64,000 nt of DNA from positions 62,001 to 126,000 of the forward strand of contig CADCPM010000056.1 of NCBI GenBank assembly GCA_902803315.1. The letters are read 5' to 3'. Below, one piece after another: positions 34,132 through 41,873 of the stretch. Within the stretch, counting starts at the first letter, position 1, and every line of letters starts with the position of its first letter. Both the position numbers and the translations under genes were made by a program. Source of the stretch: an uncultured Coriobacteriaceae bacterium (GTDB taxonomy: Bacteria > Actinomycetota > Coriobacteriia > Coriobacteriales > Atopobiaceae). The notes below the pieces were generated by a model. That model was given only the letters and a program-made list of their open reading frames with translations. It made no database searches and was not told the origin of the DNA.

Positions 34132-35064
34132 ATGAGCACAGCGCGCATGCGCAATGTGTCCTTTGTTGGTACCGGCATCATGGGCTCGGCCATAGCCGGC
34201 CATCTGTTGGATGCCGGCTACAGGCTAACCGTGTTCAACCGCACCAAGGAAAAGGCCGAGCCTCTGCTCAAGCGCGGCGCCCGTTGGGCATCGTCGCTGG
34301 CAGAGGTTGCCAAGGACGCCGACGTGGTGTTTACCATGCTGGGCTATCCCAAGGATGTGGAGGACGTCTACCTGTCTTCTGAGGGATTGCTGGCCACCAC
34401 GCGCAAGGGTGCGTGGATGGTGGACCTCACCACGTCCTCTCCGCAGCTCGCGCGCGACATCCATGGGGTGGCGGAAGTGAGCGACCGCCATGCCGTGGAC
34501 TGCCCCGTAACCGGGGGCGAGGAAGGCGCCGTGGCCGGCACGCTTACGGCAATGCTGGGCTGCACAAAAAAGGAGGCAGAGCCCATTGCGCGCCTGCTTG
34601 GGTGCTTCTCGGGCAAGCAGCTCTATTTCGACGAGCCAGGCGCAGGTCAGGTGGCCAAGCTCTGCAACCAGGTCTCGCTTGCGGCGTGCATGGTTGGCTA
34701 TGCCGAGGCGCTGGCCTTGGCCGAGCAGGCTGGCCTGAGCGCCCAGAGCGTGCGTGAGCTGGTGCTCAGTGGCACGGGCACGTCGGGTGCCATGGAAAAG
34801 CTCGCACCACTTTCGCTCGAAGGCGACTTCAAGCCGCGCTTCAAATCGCGGCATCTGCTCAAGGACCTTACCATCGCCTTGGAGGAGGCCGACGAGCTCG
34901 AGCTCAACCTGCCCGGCACAACCACATCGCGTGACCTGTTTGACCTGCTTGGCGAGGTTGGCGGCGCCGATCTTGGTACGCAGGCCGTCTCGCTGCTCTA
35001 TGCCAGCGAAAGGGAATGCGCCGCGGCGGGGCTGGATTGGTCCAGCCTCGAGAAGGACGAGTAG
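34132..35064 (+). CDS. NAD(P)-dependent 3-hydroxyisobutyrate-type dehydrogenase
   Basis: The 310-aa beta-hydroxyacid dehydrogenase has VSFVGTGIMGSAIAGHLL (dinucleotide fold), VDCPVTGGEEGAVAGTLTAM (substrate loop), and GQVAKLCNQV carrying the catalytic Lys. Relatives act on 3-hydroxyisobutyrate, tartronate semialdehyde, or similar acids; the exact substrate cannot be read here. It starts 27 bp after the DegV gene. The fit to neighbours is not obvious. Confidence 0.82.
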   Translation: MSTARMRNVSFVGTGIMGSAIAGHLLDAGYRLTVFNRTKEKAEPLLKRGARWASSLAEVAKDADVVFTMLGYPKDVEDVYLSSEGLLATTRKGAWMVDLTTSSPQLARDIHGVAEVSDRHAVDCPVTGGEEGAVAGTLTAMLGCTKKEAEPIARLLGCFSGKQLYFDEPGAGQVAKLCNQVSLAACMVGYAEALALAEQAGLSAQSVRELVLSGTGTSGAMEKLAPLSLEGDFKPRFKSRHLLKDLTIALEEADELELNLPGTTTSRDLFDLLGEVGGADLGTQAVSLLYASERECAAAGLDWSSLEKDE

Positions 35065-35154
35065 GAGAGGCCACGCACCCTCTGGTAAGGGAACTAGGCG
35101 ATGGAAGGCGCCGTTTTTGTCTGTGCCTGTCGCCAAGGAAAGGACAAACGCACT

Positions 35155-35934
35155 ATGAACGACGACAACGTCCAAAGTTCCATTGCGGTTCTTATTGACT
35201 ACGAGAACCTCGCCTTGGGCACGGGGCGTCGCAAGCGGAATGGCCATCAGGAGCCCGGTCCCGCGCCGGACGTCAAGCGTATTCTCGAGCGCCTGGTAGA
35301 CAAGGGCCGCATCGTGTCCAAGCGCGCCTATTGCGACTGGCAGCGCTTCGACACCGCCATCACCCCGCTGCACGAGCTGGGAATCGAGCTCATCGAGATT
35401 CCCGACCGCGCCTATACCGGCAAGAACTCGGCCGACATTCGCCTGGCGGTGGATGCGGTGGAGATTTGCCTTACCAAGGACCACATAGACACCTTTGCCA
35501 TCCTGTCTGGCGACTCCGACTTCTCGCCGCTCGTGTCGAAGCTCAAGGAGTTTGGCAAGATGGTGGTGGGCGTTGGCATGAAGGACGCCACCAGTGCCCT
35601 TCTTGCCGAGAACTGCGACGAGTTCATATTCTATGAGGACATTGTGAGCGCGGGCGGCTTTCCCAACTTCCAGTCCAAGGTTCCGCGCGACAAATACTCT
35701 TGCTATCAGCTATTGTTGGAGACGGTGGACGCTTTGCAGCATGAGTCGGACGGGGCAATACTGGCCTCGCGCCTGAAAGACACCATGAAGCGCAAGCGTC
35801 CGCAGTTTTCGGAGCGAACCTATGGGTATCGTTCCTTTTCGCGTCTCTTGCAGGAGGCGGCGAACCTTGGGTTCATTGAGATACATCAGGATCCCAAAAG
35901 CGGCACCATAGCCGTCGATGGTTTTTGTGAATAG
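35155..35934 (+). CDS. NYN-domain ribonuclease-like protein with LOTUS domain
   Basis: The 259-aa protein has an N-terminal NYN/LabA-type PIN-like domain (VLIDYENLALG, NSADIRLAVDAVEICL, FAILSGDSDFSPLVSKL) with the acidic residues of the nuclease centre, and a C-terminal OST-HTH/LOTUS domain (KYSCYQLLLETVDALQ... RTYGYRSFSRLLQEAANLGF). This pairing suggests RNA binding and cleavage. The start at 35155 is chosen over 35101 for its position after AAGGAAAGGAC. It is followed directly by a HEAT-type protein in the same direction. Confidence 0.82.
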   Translation: MNDDNVQSSIAVLIDYENLALGTGRRKRNGHQEPGPAPDVKRILERLVDKGRIVSKRAYCDWQRFDTAITPLHELGIELIEIPDRAYTGKNSADIRLAVDAVEICLTKDHIDTFAILSGDSDFSPLVSKLKEFGKMVVGVGMKDATSALLAENCDEFIFYEDIVSAGGFPNFQSKVPRDKYSCYQLLLETVDALQHESDGAILASRLKDTMKRKRPQFSERTYGYRSFSRLLQEAANLGFIEIHQDPKSGTIAVDGFCE

Positions 35935-35947
35935 GGTGGGAGACATT

Positions 35948-36538
35948 ATGTCCGATGGGAGCAAGACCATAGAGATGACCGAAGAGGCTCGTGACGAGCT
36001 GGTGGAAAAGCTGGAAGGTACCAATCGCCGCATGCGGCAGGAGGCCGCGCACTCCCTTGCGGCGATGGCGCGGGAGCGGGTCGATTTGGTGGTGGACGTC
36101 GCACCTGCGCTCATAGACGCACTCATGCTTCCCGAGGCGCAGACGCGCTGGGAGTGTTTGGATGCGCTGTCGGAGATTGCGGTGGTCGATCCCGAACAGG
36201 TCTTGGATGCGTTTCCGGGAGCCGAGGACTCGTTGTTCGACGACGCGTCCGCATCCGTTCGCCTGGCGGCGTTTAGGTTCCTCTCTTGCTACGGGGCCAT
36301 TGCCCCGGAGTGCGCAGCGGAGGCGTGGCCACTCATGAGCGAGGCCGTGCAGTGCTACCATGGCGATCCCGAGTACCGGGAGATGCTCGTCTGCCTGCGA
36401 GAGTTTGCGCGGGGAGACTTGGGTGACGACGTTAAGGAGTCGCTCGTGGCTCGCATGAGCTTTGACGCGCAGAATGGTCGTGGCCTCATGAAGGCGTACT
36501 CGGCGGAAATCTGCTCCATCTTAACGGAAGAGGCGTAA
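35948..36538 (+). CDS. HEAT-repeat-like protein
   Basis: The 196-aa, all-helical protein has repeats of the form MRQEAAHSLAAMA... TRWECLDALSEIAVVDP... VRLAAFRFLSCYG, typical of HEAT/ARM solenoids. No membrane segment or catalytic motif. Such proteins are usually scaffolds. It starts 13 bp after the NYN gene and ends five bp before the next gene, so all are likely one transcript. It may be a partner of the NYN protein; that is inference. Confidence 0.68.
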   Translation: MSDGSKTIEMTEEARDELVEKLEGTNRRMRQEAAHSLAAMARERVDLVVDVAPALIDALMLPEAQTRWECLDALSEIAVVDPEQVLDAFPGAEDSLFDDASASVRLAAFRFLSCYGAIAPECAAEAWPLMSEAVQCYHGDPEYREMLVCLREFARGDLGDDVKESLVARMSFDAQNGRGLMKAYSAEICSILTEEA

Positions 36539-36543
36539 GTCCC

Positions 36544-37548
36544 ATGGCGCAATCACATGACAAAGAGCGGGATGACGCCCAGGAAGTGACTCCGCGCGAT
36601 GCGGCGCCGGAAAATGCACCGACCGAGTCCCCAAAGCGTATGGCGGGACCCGATAGGAGGGTCCGCCTGGAGCAACAAAAGCGTCGTGCCCGACGGATTA
36701 ACGTCATTCGGACGATTCTGCTTATGATCGTCGCCTTTGCGGTGGGCTGTGCCGTGAGCTTCTTTGTGCTGCCAAGGACGTCGGTTCCGGCACCCGTGCC
36801 TGGTACCAAGAGCCTGGTGTCGCTGCCGGGCCGAGTCACGGTGACCGAAGAGGAGCTCGACACCCCCATAGGGACCTATACGTACAAAGGCAACGAGACG
36901 GTCGTGACGGTGCGCGAGGCAATAGAGGAGGGCATGTCGCTGGAAGCGGCGCGCAATGCTGACGGCACCTACGACATCCCGTCCGCAGATGCCGTTCTCT
37001 CCATTGCCCGAAACAACTTTCTGCTGGCCGACGCGCAGGAACGTGGCATAACCGTCACCGACCAGGACGTGAGCGCGTATGCCAAGGAGGTTTGGAAGAC
37101 CGATGACTTTGCGGTAATCGCCGCCAGCTACAGTATGACAAAGGAGCAGGTCGCAAACCTCATGAAGGAATCCGCCACGATTAAGAAGCTACGCGATCAG
37201 GTGGTTGCCAGCAAGCTGCCCGCGGAGCCAAAGGAACCAGCTGCGCCCGCAGACGGCAAGAACGACGACATGAAGCCGGAGTACGGCGAGTACGTGATGG
37301 GGCTTGTTGGTGACGAGTGGAACAAGGACGGGAACACGTGGGCGCGTGAGGATGGCCCGTACCACGAGGAGCTCAAGAACTATACGATTTCCAACGACGG
37401 GGCCACGTACTCTGCCGCAATGGCAGCATACAAGGTGGCACAGACGCAGCGTGCCGCGGCGGAGCAGCAGATCTCTACCGAGTGGACCAACTACGTAAAC
37501 AAGATCCTTTCGGACGTGACGGTGCAATTGGGTACGCTGGTCGCCTAA
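36544..37548 (+). CDS. Membrane-anchored SurA-N-like protein, paralogue 1
   Basis: The 334-aa protein has a charged cytoplasmic start, one membrane segment (INVIRTILLMIVAFAVGCAV, about residues 51-70), then an extracytoplasmic helical domain (ITVTDQDVSAYAKEVW, SYSMTKEQVANLMKESATIKKL) resembling the N-terminal chaperone domain of SurA/PrsA foldases. No PpiC isomerase domain follows. It is about the same length as the protein at 39354-40340 and shares VTVTEEELDT, IPSADAVL and the tail LVGDEWNKDGNTW. The two paralogues flank purine nucleoside phosphorylase and a tRNA gene. Confidence 0.7.
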   Translation: MAQSHDKERDDAQEVTPRDAAPENAPTESPKRMAGPDRRVRLEQQKRRARRINVIRTILLMIVAFAVGCAVSFFVLPRTSVPAPVPGTKSLVSLPGRVTVTEEELDTPIGTYTYKGNETVVTVREAIEEGMSLEAARNADGTYDIPSADAVLSIARNNFLLADAQERGITVTDQDVSAYAKEVWKTDDFAVIAASYSMTKEQVANLMKESATIKKLRDQVVASKLPAEPKEPAAPADGKNDDMKPEYGEYVMGLVGDEWNKDGNTWAREDGPYHEELKNYTISNDGATYSAAMAAYKVAQTQRAAAEQQISTEWTNYVNKILSDVTVQLGTLVA

Positions 37549-37636
37549 CGGGCTGCGTTTCTCGGTTTTGTCTTCTTCTGGCGCGCTTCTCGTATACGAT
37601 GTAGGTAATACAGAGATGATGACCAGAAGGGAAGTC

Positions 37637-38455
37637 ATGGCTATGGTGGACGACGCACGTGCTTGCAGGCCTTCGGTGGAGCATCCCGTTGCTCTTGTTC
37701 TGGGTACGGGGTTGGGGCACCTGTCTGGTTTGGTCAAGCCGGTGAGGCGCATTGGGTACAACCGGATACCGGGATTCCCCGAGTCGGCCCAGCCGGTTTC
37801 GGGTCACAGCTTTGAGGCGACGGTTGGCACTATTGAGGGCGTGTCCGTTGTGGTGTATCCCGGTCGTCCGCATTTGTATGAGGGCTATTCGGCGCTTGAG
37901 GTGACCTCGCTGGTGCGCCATGCGCAGCGTCTTGGAGCGCATACCGTCATCTTTGCCTGCGCCACAGGAGCCATTCCCGATGCCTCGGAGCCGGGGCTCG
38001 GTCTAATTACGGACCATATAAACCTTACGGGCACGAATCCTCTGGTTGGATGGAATGGCAAGGAGCCCGAACTCGCCCTCGTGGATTCGGGATTCGTTGG
38101 CATGTCCGAAGTGTACACGCGCTACCTTCAAGACATTGCCCGCAGCGTGGCTGTCGAGCAGGGAATAGAGCTGGGCGAAGGTGTTTTGGCCGGCGTGCTT
38201 GGCCCGAGCTTCGAGACGCCCGCCGAGGTCTTTGCACTAAAGACGCTGGGTGCTTCGTACGTGGGCTGTTCTACGGTATGCGAGGCCATAATGGCTCACG
38301 CCCTTGGCATGCACGTGTTGGGTCTTACGCTTGCCGCCAACTACGCGGGGGAGCCCGGCGTCTCGCACGAGTCGGTGCTGGTTGCGGCGCGTGCCTGCGC
38401 CGATGAGTTTGAGCGCCTGGTGTGCGGCATAGTGGCGCGCCTATACTCGGAGTAG
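37637..38455 (+). CDS. Purine nucleoside phosphorylase
   Basis: The 272-aa protein is of the trimeric PNP family (purine salvage, phosphorolysis of inosine/guanosine). LVLGTGLGHLSGLV (phosphate loop), GRPHLYEGYSALEVT, VIFACATGAI and GVLGPSFETPAEV are family motifs; the usual NAAGG is ACATGA here, a noticeable change in the purine pocket. The start 37637 follows AGAAGGGAAG; 37616 is another possible ATG. Confidence 0.85.
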   Translation: MAMVDDARACRPSVEHPVALVLGTGLGHLSGLVKPVRRIGYNRIPGFPESAQPVSGHSFEATVGTIEGVSVVVYPGRPHLYEGYSALEVTSLVRHAQRLGAHTVIFACATGAIPDASEPGLGLITDHINLTGTNPLVGWNGKEPELALVDSGFVGMSEVYTRYLQDIARSVAVEQGIELGEGVLAGVLGPSFETPAEVFALKTLGASYVGCSTVCEAIMAHALGMHVLGLTLAANYAGEPGVSHESVLVAARACADEFERLVCGIVARLYSE

Positions 38456-38488
38456 GGTGTCACCGCGTCTCCATCTTTCAAAACGGGG

Positions 38489-38517
38489 TTGCAATGCTTG
38501 GGCGTTTACAGTAGAAT
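38489..38517 (+). promoter_or_regulatory. tRNA-Thr promoter
   Basis: TTGCAA (38489-38494) and TAGAAT (38512-38517) are exactly 17 bp apart and the tRNA begins 12 bases after the -10, a near-ideal housekeeping promoter. Confidence 0.75.
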
Positions 38518-38529
38518 TCTCTTTCGCAA

Positions 38530-38605
38530 GCCAGCTTAGCTCAGCCGGTAGAGCACCGCTCTCGTAAAGCGGGGGTCATCAGTTCAAGTCTGATAGCTGG
38601 CTCCA
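38530..38605 (+). tRNA. tRNA-Thr (anticodon CGU)
   Basis: The 76-nt sequence folds as a full cloverleaf. The acceptor stem GCCAGCT pairs with AGCTGGC, the anticodon stem CCGCT/AGCGG encloses CTCGTAA with anticodon CGT, and the T arm is GTTCAAGTC. The 3' CCA is encoded. It reads ACG codons. Repeat DNA and a gene remnant follow directly, so its 3' end may be an insertion site. Confidence 0.96.
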
Positions 38606-38689
38606 GTGTTTTCGCAGGTCGGAGGGTCGTTGCCCTTCGGCCTTTTTGTTTGCGGCGGTTCTGTGGGCGGGTGCCCGGGGCGCTGGGGG

Positions 38690-38890
38690 CACCCGGCGCG
38701 CTTTCCGGGGGCCAGGGGGCGCCGTGCGCACTTTTCCGTCTACAAACGTCCTTACCGTGCGCACTTTCCCGGGGGTCGGGGAGTCCCGTGCGCACTTTCC
38801 GCTCCGCGAACGTCCCCACCGTGCGCACAAATCGGCCATTTGTGCGCACGGCAGGGAGAGTTTTGGGCCGAAAAGTGCGCACGGCCAGAG
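38690..38890. repeat. GTGCGCAC-family repeats downstream of tRNA-Thr
   Basis: Several blocks with GTGCGCACTTT(C/T)CC... repeat in both directions. The best hairpin is GTCCCCACCGTGCGCACAAA with its partner ATTTGTGCGCACGG around 38812-38852. The same hairpin core lies at 55780-56030. The stretch has no convincing protein, although long open frames cross it because stop codons are rare. Confidence 0.8.
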
Positions 38891-38896
38891 GTCCGG

Positions 38897-39166
38897 GGTG
38901 CCAAGGAGTACTCAAAGGTCGTGGAACGCCACCTTACGTCTTCGGACAAGTGCATAACGTGCGTATTTGGAGAGCTTGCGGGCGAGCGCGTGGTGCAAAA
39001 GGGCGTGTATGTAAAGATGGCCCGCGGTGAGATGGTGCGCTACATGGCAAGTGTCAATGCCCAAGAGCCAGAGGATCTGTGCGCATTTTCCTGGAGCGGT
39101 TACGCGTTCGATGAGGCGAGGTCTAGCGCGACGAAGTATGTGTTTCTGCGCGAAAACCCTAAATAG
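38897..39166 (+). pseudogene. yaaA: C-terminal remnant of YaaA (DUF328, peroxide stress)
   Basis: The last 89 codons of this frame (GAKEYSKVVERHLTSSD..., then GVYVKMARGEMVRYMASV and SGYAFDEARSS) match the C-terminal third of YaaA, a DNA-binding protein that limits free iron under peroxide stress (about 250 aa). The N-terminal two thirds are replaced by GTGCGCAC repeats, with no start codon or ribosome site at the junction. The final stop lies in a GGGGACAGTCCCC element. It is a gene remnant between tRNA-Thr and the SurA-like gene. Confidence 0.8.
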
Positions 39167-39188
39167 GGGACAGTCCCCAAGTTAGGGT
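39157..39188. repeat. Half element of the GGGGACAGTCCCC family
   Basis: CCCTAAATAGGGGACAGTCC then CCAAGTTAGGG. It supplies the TAG stop of the yaaA remnant. Confidence 0.8.
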
Positions 39189-39353
39189 CCGAGCTGCCGA
39201 ATAGGCAGTTTTAAAGGTTGCAATTAAGATTGTGTGGGAACGACGAGTTACATATTCGTGTCGACACACAGTGAGTTGAGGGGTAGAATACACTTCCATG
39301 CTGTAAATGTCCCTGAATGTCCTTCGGGCAACTGGTACGAGAAAGGCAAGAAG

Positions 39354-40340
39354 ATGGCAGAAGAAGTTACCAACGAGGTGGACGAGGGCGCCAAGAAGAA
39401 GGCAGAAGAAGTTACCAACGAGGTGGACGAGGGCGCCAAGAAGTTCGACGTGAAGAACCTGGGAATGGGCGCATGGATTGGCATTGCCGTTGCGGCACTG
39501 ATCATCGGCGTACTCATCGGTAAATTTGCCCTTGGTGGTGGAGCTGGCGCCGCTCTAAACAAGACCACGCTTACCGAGCAAGAGCTCGATACGGTTGTTG
39601 CCAACTATTCCGACAATGGCGCAGCAAAGAATATTACGGCACGTCAGGTTATCGAGATGACCTCCTCGCTTGAGTCCTCCAAGGACGAGAGCGGCAACTA
39701 CACCGTGCCAAGCGCGGACAACATCCTCTATGCCGTGCGCAACACCATTGCCATTGGTGAGGCCGAGAAGCGCGGCATCAACCCGAGCGACGAGGACCTC
39801 CTTAACTATGCGGAGAAGACCCTTGGCCAGACTCCCGACTTCGAGTCCATTGCCACGAGCAACAACATCGACGTGAACACCGTAAAGAAGCTCCTCACGG
39901 ATTCCTACCGCATCAGCGAGCTCCAGAAGCAGGTCGGTGGCGAGATGAGCGTAACCGAGCCCGAGATGCCCAAGGAGCCTGAGTACAAGACCACCAAAGA
40001 CGATGGTTCTGCTCTGAGCGACGACGAGATCAAGAAGAACCAGGAGGAGGCCTACAACAAGACTTCCGCCGACTACGCCAAGTACATCATCAACCTCGCT
40101 GGTGACGAGTGGGATGCCCAAGGCAACAAGTGGAAGAGCGAGGATGGCCCCTACGCCCAGGCGCTCGCCAGCTACGACGTGAAGAACGACAGCGCCAACT
40201 ACCTGGCTGCTTACGCTGCCTACCAAACGGCATATTCCAAGTACTCCGAGGCGCAGTCCGAGTACATGAAGACGGTTACGGACTACCTCGGCAATCTCTA
40301 CGGCAACAGCTCCATCAACATCCTTACTCTTAAGCAGTAA
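39354..40340 (+). CDS. Membrane-anchored SurA-N-like protein, paralogue 2
   Basis: The 328-aa paralogue of 36544-37548 has an acidic cytoplasmic start containing a tandem repeat (AEEVTNEVDEGAKK twice; the DNA repeats with a 48-bp period), one membrane segment (MGAWIGIAVAALIIGVLIGK), and an extracytoplasmic SurA-N-like helical domain (GINPSDEDLLNYAEKTL, NIDVNTVKKLLTDSYRISEL). The start 39354 follows GAAAGGC. A strong terminator follows. A foldase-like or surface chaperone role is inferred from the fold only. Confidence 0.72.
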   Translation: MAEEVTNEVDEGAKKKAEEVTNEVDEGAKKFDVKNLGMGAWIGIAVAALIIGVLIGKFALGGGAGAALNKTTLTEQELDTVVANYSDNGAAKNITARQVIEMTSSLESSKDESGNYTVPSADNILYAVRNTIAIGEAEKRGINPSDEDLLNYAEKTLGQTPDFESIATSNNIDVNTVKKLLTDSYRISELQKQVGGEMSVTEPEMPKEPEYKTTKDDGSALSDDEIKKNQEEAYNKTSADYAKYIINLAGDEWDAQGNKWKSEDGPYAQALASYDVKNDSANYLAAYAAYQTAYSKYSEAQSEYMKTVTDYLGNLYGNSSINILTLKQ

Positions 40341-40362
40341 GCACGGAGCATATAGATCGTTG

Positions 40363-40391
40363 AGCAGCCCCTCTTGAGGGGCTGCTTTTTT
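40363..40391 (+). terminator. Rho-independent terminator
   Basis: AGCAGCCCCTC (40363-40373) pairs with GAGGGGCTGCT (40376-40386), followed by a T run to 40391. It ends the transcript of the gene at 39354. Confidence 0.92.
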
Positions 40392-40641
40392 GTGTGCCGG
40401 ATATTGGTGCTGGTATGCCCTTTCCTATTTGTCGCGCCTGCTCGCTGGCGTATATGGGGGAGTCGGGGTCCTGCCGCGGAGTGGCGCGGCCGCCGAGGGG
40501 GACGCGGCCGCCGAGGGGGGCGCGGCTGCCCTTGTCATCAATTACGCATCCCTCTCAATTTATTAAGTTGTTCTACGGTACGAAATAAAGCGGGGCTATA
40601 ATGCCCTGTATCGAAGAGGTCCTACGAAAGGAAACGCGATC

Positions 40642-41676
40642 ATGGAAAAGAAAGACATAGACTGGGGCAGCTTGAGCTTTAGCTATATGCCCACCGACTA
40701 TAGCTATGTGTGCAACTACAAGGACGGCGCCTGGGGAGAAGACATCCTCACGCCCGACCACACCCTGCAGCTGAGCGAGTGCGCAGGCATTTTCCACTAT
40801 TGTCAGGAAGTCTTCGAAGGCCTGAAGGCCTACACCACCAAGGACGGCAGCATCGTGTGCTTCCGCCCGGATATGAACGCCCAGCGCATGGCGGATTCCG
40901 CTCGCCGCATTTGCATGCCGGCCTTCCCGGAGGATCGCTTTGTGGAGGCGGTAAAGAAGGTCGTTGAGGCCAATCTGGCATGGGTGCCTCCCTTTGGCTC
41001 GGGCGCGGCGCTCTACATCCGTCCGTTTATGGTGGCCACGGGCGACGTCATTGGCGTGAAGCCTGCCACCGAGTATCAGTTCCGTATTCTCGTGACACCC
41101 GTTGGCCCCTACTACCAGGGCGGCGTCAAGCCCGTTGCGCTTAAGGTGCCCGAGTATGACCGCGCGGCACCGCATGGCACAGGCGCCATCAAGGCGGGTC
41201 TCAACTATGCCATGAGCCTGTATCCCAGCGTGCTCGCGCACGAGGAGGGCTTCGCGGACAACATGTTCCTCGATCCGCAGACACATACGTATGTGGAGGA
41301 GTCTGGTGGCGCGAACTTCCTGTTCGTAAAGGAAGACGGCACGGTCGTCGTTCCGCAATCCGCCACCGATTCCATCCTTCCCTCCATCACGCGCCGTTCC
41401 CTGGTGCAGGTGGCCGAGGAGATGCTCAACATGAAGGTCGAGCAGCGTCAGGTCCGCTTTGACGAGATCGACCAGTTCGTAGAGTGCGGCATGTGCGGTA
41501 CCGCTGCCGTTATTTCCCCGGTAGGCAAGGTCGTGGACCTGCAGGGAGGCGAGCACGTCTTTGGCGCTGGCATGGAGCACGTGGGCCCCGTTATGGCAAA
41601 GCTGCGCGAGACCCTTACGGGCATTCAGGCGGGCGAGATCGAAGACAAGTTCGGCTGGGTTGTCAAGATCGCGTAA
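40642..41676 (+). CDS. ilvE: Branched-chain amino acid aminotransferase IlvE
   Basis: The 344-aa fold-type IV PLP enzyme makes or degrades Val, Leu and Ile with 2-oxoglutarate/glutamate. YCQEVFEGLKAYTTKDG, RPDMNAQRMADSARR, GAIKAGLNYAMSL (PLP Lys) and EESGGANFLFV are family blocks; the length fits the type II BCAT group. A TATAAT at 40597-40602 stands before the gene, but its -35 is weak. Confidence 0.94.
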   Translation: MEKKDIDWGSLSFSYMPTDYSYVCNYKDGAWGEDILTPDHTLQLSECAGIFHYCQEVFEGLKAYTTKDGSIVCFRPDMNAQRMADSARRICMPAFPEDRFVEAVKKVVEANLAWVPPFGSGAALYIRPFMVATGDVIGVKPATEYQFRILVTPVGPYYQGGVKPVALKVPEYDRAAPHGTGAIKAGLNYAMSLYPSVLAHEEGFADNMFLDPQTHTYVEESGGANFLFVKEDGTVVVPQSATDSILPSITRRSLVQVAEEMLNMKVEQRQVRFDEIDQFVECGMCGTAAVISPVGKVVDLQGGEHVFGAGMEHVGPVMAKLRETLTGIQAGEIEDKFGWVVKIA

Positions 41677-41698
41677 GCGAGCGTAACGCCTGGCCGTG

Positions 41699-41793
41699 CC
41701 CCCGAACCCGCGTTCTTTCCGCATGCGACTCCGCGCTCGCTTCGCTCGCTCACTCCGTGAGTCGTCGTCTGCGGACGGACGCAGGTTCGGGGG
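41699..41793. repeat. Nested palindrome, core flanked by matched arms (copy 2)
   Basis: Outer arms CCCCCGAACCCGCG (41699) and CGCAGGTTCGGGGG (ending 41793) pair. The inner core GCGCTCGCTTCGCTCGCTCA is the reverse complement of that at 30720-30755, while the arms are unrelated to that copy. It lies in the ilvE-hisS gap. Confidence 0.85.
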
Positions 41794-41873
41794 CGCTATT
41801 GCAACTATTGCCGAACAAGAACGGAGTTTCACGTTATACTACACGGACTGTTGGCGAGTGAAAGAGACATATT

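Noticed and set aside
38606-38896. N-terminal part of the reading frame that ends in the yaaA remnant
   Set aside because: This part is made of GTGCGCAC repeats read in frame and shows no similarity to YaaA.
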